In this document: positions 44,007 through 47,900 of the stretch, piece after piece | How the letters are laid out: every line of letters starts with the position of its first letter | Position numbering within the stretch: position 1 is the stretch's first letter | Source of the DNA: Verrucomicrobiales bacterium | Lineage (GTDB): Bacteria > Verrucomicrobiota > Verrucomicrobiia > Verrucomicrobiales > DEV007 | Reading direction: 5' to 3' | DNA: 47,900 nucleotides | Assembly: GCA_028047635.1 (NCBI GenBank) | Contig: JAOFXR010000019.1 | Location: forward strand, 1 to 47,900 | Position numbers and translations under genes: made by a program | Notes under the pieces: generated by a model | Databases searched by the model: none | What the model was told of the DNA's origin: nothing | What the model saw: only the letters and a program-made list of their open reading frames with translations

Positions 44007-45431
44007 ATGGATTTTAAACTCTCAAAGGTCATTCGGGTCATTCTTTTCGCACTGCTCGCCGGGAGCGGTATCGGTATCGGTATCGGTGTCGCCGACGAAA
44101 AGAAGCCCAACGTTCTCTTCATCTCTGTCGATGACCTGAATGACTGGACTGGCGCCCTGAAAGGGCACCCCCAGGCAAAAACACCACACCTCGACCGGCT
44201 CGCCGAATCCGGTGTCTTGTTTGAAAACGCGCATTGTGCCGCCCCCGCCTGCAATCCTTCGCGAGCGGCACTGATGACTGGCATTCGACCGTCGACATCA
44301 GGAGTCTATACCAACTCCCAGCCATGGCGGCAAAGCCCCGTCCTCAAGGACGCCCCCACGATTCCGCAATGGTTTCGCCAAAGCGGCTACGAAGTCTTCG
44401 GCGCCGGTAAAATTCTTCACGGAGCTTATCAGGATCCGCCGAGCTGGGATTACTACTGGCCATCGCAGAAACAAAGTAAACCGGGCGATCCCAGGCCTGC
44501 TCAACTGCCCGCGAACGGAATCCCCAAAACATCACACTTTGACTGGGGAAGCCATCCTGAAGGGAAAGAGGAAATGGGTGACTGGAAGGTTGCAGAATGG
44601 GTCTCCGGCGAACTCCATAAAAAGCGCGAGAATCCCTTCTTTCTCGCCTGCGGCTTTTATCGCCCTCACCTTCCGTGGTTCGCTCCTCAGGAGTATTTCG
44701 ACCGGTTCCCGCTCGATGAAATTGTTTTACCCGAAACACTGGAGAGCGATCTCGATGACATTCCGGAAGCCGGAATCAAAATCGCGAAGCCCGACGGAGA
44801 TCATGCCAAAGTGATCAAACACGATCAATGGAAGCAAGCCGTTCAGGGCTACCTCGCGAGCATCGCTTTTGCCGATGACTGCGTGGGGAAGGTACTCGAC
44901 GCACTCGACTCGAGCGGTCACGCCGAAGATACCATCGTCGTGCTTTGGAGTGATCATGGATGGCACCTCGGGGAAAAGAAACACTGGCGGAAATTTGCGC
45001 TGTGGGAGGAAGCAACCCGCGTCCAAATGATGTGGCGAGTCCCCGGACTAACCCAGCCAAACAGCCGCACCGATAATCCCGCGAACCTTCTCGATATTTA
45101 TCCCACCCTCACCGATCTTTGCGGCCTCCCGGCGAACAAAGCGGCTGAAGGAATTAGCCTCAAAAGCGTCCTTCAAAATCCTGACAAACCGATTAACCAT
45201 CCTATCGTGACGACGCATGGGCGAAAGAACCACAGCGTTCGGAATCGCAAATGGCGCTTCACTCAATATGCCGACGGAACTCGCGAGCTTTACGATCATG
45301 AAGTCGATCCCTTCGAGCATACGAACCTCGCAGGGAAAGAGGAACACGCTGACTTGATGACTCGCCTCGCAAAAGTGATGCCGAAGAAAAACGCGAAAGA
45401 CAGCGTCAGCGAGAAGAAGAAAAAGAAATGA
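44007..45431 (+). CDS. Secreted sulfatase, iduronate-2-sulfatase-like
   Basis: A 474-residue arylsulfatase-superfamily enzyme. Signal peptide at residues 1-28 (VIRVILFALLAGSGIGIGIGVA), then the metal motif NVLFISVDDLNDW and the formylglycine motif CNPSRAALMTG, where the Cys becomes formylglycine, so an activating maturase is needed. GAGKILHG, HWRKFALWEEATRVQM and WSDHGWHLGEKKHW follow. The DDLNDW and WHLGEKKHW segments point to iduronate-2-sulfatase-like enzymes that desulfate polysaccharides. The ATG at 44007 is preferred over 43980 because it gives a proper signal peptide. Its stop overlaps the ribD start by 4 bases. Confidence 0.92.
   Translation: MDFKLSKVIRVILFALLAGSGIGIGIGVADEKKPNVLFISVDDLNDWTGALKGHPQAKTPHLDRLAESGVLFENAHCAAPACNPSRAALMTGIRPSTSGVYTNSQPWRQSPVLKDAPTIPQWFRQSGYEVFGAGKILHGAYQDPPSWDYYWPSQKQSKPGDPRPAQLPANGIPKTSHFDWGSHPEGKEEMGDWKVAEWVSGELHKKRENPFFLACGFYRPHLPWFAPQEYFDRFPLDEIVLPETLESDLDDIPEAGIKIAKPDGDHAKVIKHDQWKQAVQGYLASIAFADDCVGKVLDALDSSGHAEDTIVVLWSDHGWHLGEKKHWRKFALWEEATRVQMMWRVPGLTQPNSRTDNPANLLDIYPTLTDLCGLPANKAAEGISLKSVLQNPDKPINHPIVTTHGRKNHSVRNRKWRFTQYADGTRELYDHEVDPFEHTNLAGKEEHADLMTRLAKVMPKKNAKDSVSEKKKKK
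44067..44090. repeat. Hexanucleotide tandem repeat in the sulfatase signal peptide
   Basis: Three perfect copies of GGTATC followed by one GGTGTC, coding for alternating Gly and Ile in the hydrophobic core of the signal peptide. Copy-number change would shift the signal length by two residues per unit without changing the frame. Confidence 0.7.
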
Positions 45432-46450
45432 GCGGTTCCGATACAGACGAGCGGTTCATGCGAATCGCGATCGAGCTCGGATTTCGCGGGCTCGGGATGA
45501 CGAGCCCGAACCCTGCCGTCGGTGCCGTCATCATCCACGACGGAGAAGTCATCGGCCAAGGCTGGCATCAGAAAGCGGGAGGGCCGCACGCCGAAGTTCA
45601 TGCAATCAGAGATGCCCACGAAAAGCACGGTGCCAAGAGCACCCGTGGCGCAACAATTTACATCACGCTCGAACCCTGCTCCACTCACGGTCGCACCCCG
45701 CCCTGCACGTCGGCGATTCAGAAAGCCGGCCTCGCACGAGTCGTCGCTGGCTCGACCGACCCGAATCCCGATCACGTCGGCAGCGGATTCGAACTTTTGC
45801 GAGAAGCCGGCATTGAAGTGATCACCGGCGTCGCCAAAAAAGAAGCGGATCATCTTCTTCGCTTTTTTCGGAAACACATCACGACTGGCCGGCCCTGGGT
45901 CATCGCCAAAACCGCCGCCACCTTGAGCGGTCATACCACTTTACCTGAAGGAGACGGGCAGTGGATCTCCTCTCCCACCTCGCGGGAAGACGTTCAGCGA
46001 ATCCGCCGGCAATGTGATGCGATTCTTATCGGTGGGGAAACATTTCGAATCGACAATCCATCACTGACGCTTCGCGGCGAATGGGCTGAAGGTCGCGAGC
46101 AACCCCGCCGCATTGTCCTAACGTCCGATTCCACGCTTCCGCAAACGCATCACCTTTTCACCGATGAGTTCAGTGAACGCACTACCGTCCACGCAGGAAT
46201 TACTTTGCAAGAGTCTCTCGAAAAACTGGGCACGGAAGGAGTTACTTCAGTTCTCCTTGAGTCGGGCGGTCGCCTCCTTGCCCATGCCCTCGAAAACGGG
46301 CTCGCCGACGAACTCGTTCTCTATCTTGCCCCCATCATCGGCGGAGGAGGGAGCAAAACGATTCCGGTTCAAGACTTCGCGACACGCCTTGAGGAAATCG
46401 ATGTCTCAATGTCAGGCCCGGACATTCGTATCACCGGATACCCGACCTAA
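45428..46450 (+). CDS. ribD: Riboflavin biosynthesis bifunctional deaminase/reductase RibD
   Basis: A 340-residue two-domain enzyme. The N-terminal cytidine-deaminase-like domain (residues about 10-150) has the zinc motif in GGPHAEVHAI and PCSTHGRTPPC. The C-terminal reductase domain (about 155-338) starts WVIAKTAATLSGHTTL and holds CDAILIGGETFRIDNPSLTLR and SVLLESGGRLL. It deaminates and then reduces the pyrimidine intermediate of riboflavin synthesis. Its coupling to a sulfatase by a 4-base overlap is unusual for a riboflavin gene and probably chance. No FMN riboswitch is visible upstream. Confidence 0.96.
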   Translation: MSGSDTDERFMRIAIELGFRGLGMTSPNPAVGAVIIHDGEVIGQGWHQKAGGPHAEVHAIRDAHEKHGAKSTRGATIYITLEPCSTHGRTPPCTSAIQKAGLARVVAGSTDPNPDHVGSGFELLREAGIEVITGVAKKEADHLLRFFRKHITTGRPWVIAKTAATLSGHTTLPEGDGQWISSPTSREDVQRIRRQCDAILIGGETFRIDNPSLTLRGEWAEGREQPRRIVLTSDSTLPQTHHLFTDEFSERTTVHAGITLQESLEKLGTEGVTSVLLESGGRLLAHALENGLADELVLYLAPIIGGGGSKTIPVQDFATRLEEIDVSMSGPDIRITGYPT

Positions 46451-46600
46451 CCCTGTTGGGTCATTGATCCAAACCTGTTGACTGTGAGCGCAAGAAATGA
46501 TTTGGCACTGATTCCCTTACGCTCGAAATCGAATTCCGGCCTCCTGCGTTGCTTATTCTCCACCGAAGAGATAAACTGAGATTGAGCCTGATCATCCAGA

Positions 46601-47800
46601 ATGAAATTTGCTTCACTTTCTCTATTACTTCTCTTCCTGATCACCCCGAAGTTTTCCAAAAGCGAAGACTCCACGATTCCGCTCGACCGAATCAACGACG
46701 CCGTGTCATTCCTCGCAGGGACGAAACTACTTCACGAATCGGATCATCCGCTTACGAATACGAATTCGTGGGCCAACCATGTCAAGACTCTCGACGCCGA
46801 GTTCAAAAGCCATCGCGAGCGGGTCTTAACTCCCATGAGCGAATGGTCGAATAAAGAATTAACGCCTGAACTGACAATCGACTCAACCGTTCGCTACATG
46901 TTCAGCGGACCGGATATTCTTCACGCCTTTCACATGTTCCCTTCCGCCGACACATTTATCCTCTGTGGCCTCGAACCAGTGGGGGAAATCCCACAGTTGA
47001 ACGAGCTTTCCGCCGGGAACGCCGGACGCGCCCTCGGGGAAGTCCGGAATGCGCTCGGAGAAATTATCAATTTCAGCTTCTTCCGAACCAAAGACATGAA
47101 GGACGACCTGAAGTTCTCCACGTTTCATGGAACGACGCCCATCATGATGGTTTTCCTCGCCCGGTCGGGACAGTATCTCAAGGGAGTCGAATTCCTGACA
47201 CTAAACGAAGATGGTACCCTGACCTCGAATGGCCTCAATGCCAAAGGAGCCGATGCGGTAAAGATCGAATTTTCTCCGCTTCGATTCGAAAAAAATAAAA
47301 CGCTCTATTATTTTTCATCCGACCTCTCCGACGGCGGATTTCCCAAGAGTGGATTCAAGACCTGGCTCGAAAACCAGCCGAAAGGAAATGCCTATCTCAA
47401 GGCGGCCTCCTTCCTCATGCACGAAAGCTATTTCAAAGGGATCCGGAACCATCTCATCGAGCACAGCCTTCAGTTGGTGCAAGACGACTCGGGGATTCCG
47501 TTTCGCTACTTCAAATCTGATCTTTGGTATGTCGATCTTTTCGGAAGCTACACTGGACCGATCGATCTGTTTTCTCAACACTATCAATCGGACCTGCGTT
47601 CCGCCTACCGCTCCCGCCAACGTCCGCTTGCCTTCGGGGCAGGATACAAATGGAGAAAAGTAGAATCGAATCTGATGCGTTTTGTGAAGCAGGATGCTTT
47701 AAACGCCATCAACAAGAAGGCGGAGGAGAAAGCAGAAACTCCCGCCGAATCAGAAACGCCGGCGAAAGAAGCTCCTACTGAGCCTGCTTCCGCCCCTTGA
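46601..47800 (+). CDS. Secreted conserved hypothetical protein
   Basis: A 399-residue exported protein. Signal peptide MKFASLSLLLLFLITPKFSKS; the body shows no enzyme motif I know. Features include GPDILHAFHMFPSADTFILCGLEPVGEIP, FFRTKDMKDDLKFSTFHGTTPIMMVFLARSG, FKTWLENQPKG, YLKAASFLMHESYF and DLFGSYTGPIDLFSQHYQSDLR. It ends in a charged repetitive tail rich in Ala, Glu and Pro (EEKAETPAESETPAKEAPT). Phe/His-rich conserved blocks suggest a real folded domain, possibly a lineage-specific one. A 150-base gap precedes it, holding a TTGACT-like -35 box near 46475 but no obvious -10. Its end overlaps the tail of the next, convergent gene. Confidence 0.8.
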   Translation: MKFASLSLLLLFLITPKFSKSEDSTIPLDRINDAVSFLAGTKLLHESDHPLTNTNSWANHVKTLDAEFKSHRERVLTPMSEWSNKELTPELTIDSTVRYMFSGPDILHAFHMFPSADTFILCGLEPVGEIPQLNELSAGNAGRALGEVRNALGEIINFSFFRTKDMKDDLKFSTFHGTTPIMMVFLARSGQYLKGVEFLTLNEDGTLTSNGLNAKGADAVKIEFSPLRFEKNKTLYYFSSDLSDGGFPKSGFKTWLENQPKGNAYLKAASFLMHESYFKGIRNHLIEHSLQLVQDDSGIPFRYFKSDLWYVDLFGSYTGPIDLFSQHYQSDLRSAYRSRQRPLAFGAGYKWRKVESNLMRFVKQDALNAINKKAEEKAETPAESETPAKEAPTEPASAP

Positions 47801-47900
47801 AAAGCCCGGGAAAGAGCGGCTTCACCTTTCGTTTCTGCGGAGCAACCGGAGCAGGCGCCCCCGCATCAGCGAACAGGATCCGAAGAAAATCGAAGTCCCG
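47775..47900 (-). CDS. C-terminal end of an unidentified protein, 5' end cut by window edge
   Basis: On the minus strand an open frame enters from the right edge and ends at TAG 47775-47777, giving 41 residues: RDFDFLRILFADAG, then a proline/alanine linker and a basic end (PQKRKVKPLFPGLFKGRKQ). The tail looks like a protein C-terminus, and coding on this strand fits a convergent arrangement with the previous gene, which it overlaps by 26 bases. Too little is present to name a family. Confidence 0.4.
   Translation of the reverse strand, partial: RDFDFLRILFADAGAPAPVAPQKRKVKPLFPGLFKGRKQAQ

Noticed and set aside
45380..45430. FMN riboswitch before ribD
   Set aside because: ribD overlaps the sulfatase stop, leaving no leader, and no RFN-like conserved stretches are visible.

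Overview
The window looks like a chromosomal segment of a Verrucomicrobiota (or related Planctomycetota) bacterium. The lineage is inferred from gene content, since there is no rRNA or other taxonomic marker. The content includes PSD1/DUF1549/DUF1553 proteins with planctomycete-type cytochrome domains, a DUF1501 protein, an ECF sigma factor of the Rhodopirellula/Verrucomicrobium type, SHD1, DUF4013 and DUF5069 proteins, a sulfatase, and many secreted LamG- or carbohydrate-binding proteins. No tRNA, rRNA, CRISPR array or insertion sequence was recognised.

Layout. 1-4.7 kb: a LamG-cytochrome-PSD1 protein running off the left edge, an AEC-family carrier and a small membrane protein, all on the minus strand. 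4.9-16.4 kb: a compact carbohydrate-use locus. A six-gene plus-strand operon carries a secreted beta-propeller hydrolase, a ceramidase-like amidohydrolase, a hexapeptide acyltransferase, a DapA-family lyase, an SSS sodium symporter and a CBM plus propeller hydrolase. Next to it are a divergent SDR and Gfo/Idh/MocA pair, a PhyH dioxygenase and a GntR/FCD regulator. Two adjacent 12-bp palindromes lie in the divergent promoter region. 16.4-24 kb: dgt, a decayed Ser/Thr kinase-LamG gene, a DoxX-like protein, a DEAD-box helicase with a structured leader, a sugar-phosphate isomerase/epimerase, an RRM protein, and a matrixin-type protease gene cut by an in-frame TAG. 24-27.8 kb: a redox/envelope group. 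Its centrepiece is a secreted thioredoxin-like gene whose UGA sits at the first position of a UxxC motif (VPG-U-IGC) and is followed by a bacterial-type SECIS hairpin; it lies directly upstream of a secreted msrA. A rhodanese and small envelope proteins are nearby. 28-32.5 kb: DUF5069, FabV, an L,D-transpeptidase, a secretin/LysM-like gene with a broken 5' end, and an SHD1-C-type-lectin protein. 32.6-40.3 kb: an ECF sigma / anti-sigma-cytochrome-PSD1 fusion / DUF1501 operon, then a NarL-type two-component system. 40.4-47.9 kb: a truncated globin, a decayed AspT-type transporter, an STN-domain protein, a nitroreductase, a sulfatase-ribD pair, a secreted hypothetical protein and the tail of one more gene.

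The most striking finding is the probable selenoprotein. A simple gene caller would split it into two unrelated fragments. It encodes a likely periplasmic redox partner for the MsrA beside it. A second theme is gene decay: four genes (kinase, matrixin, secretin-like, AspT-like) carry in-frame TAG codons, and three of them also have frameshifts or deletions. TAG is still the ordinary terminator of many intact genes here, so this is not codon reassignment.
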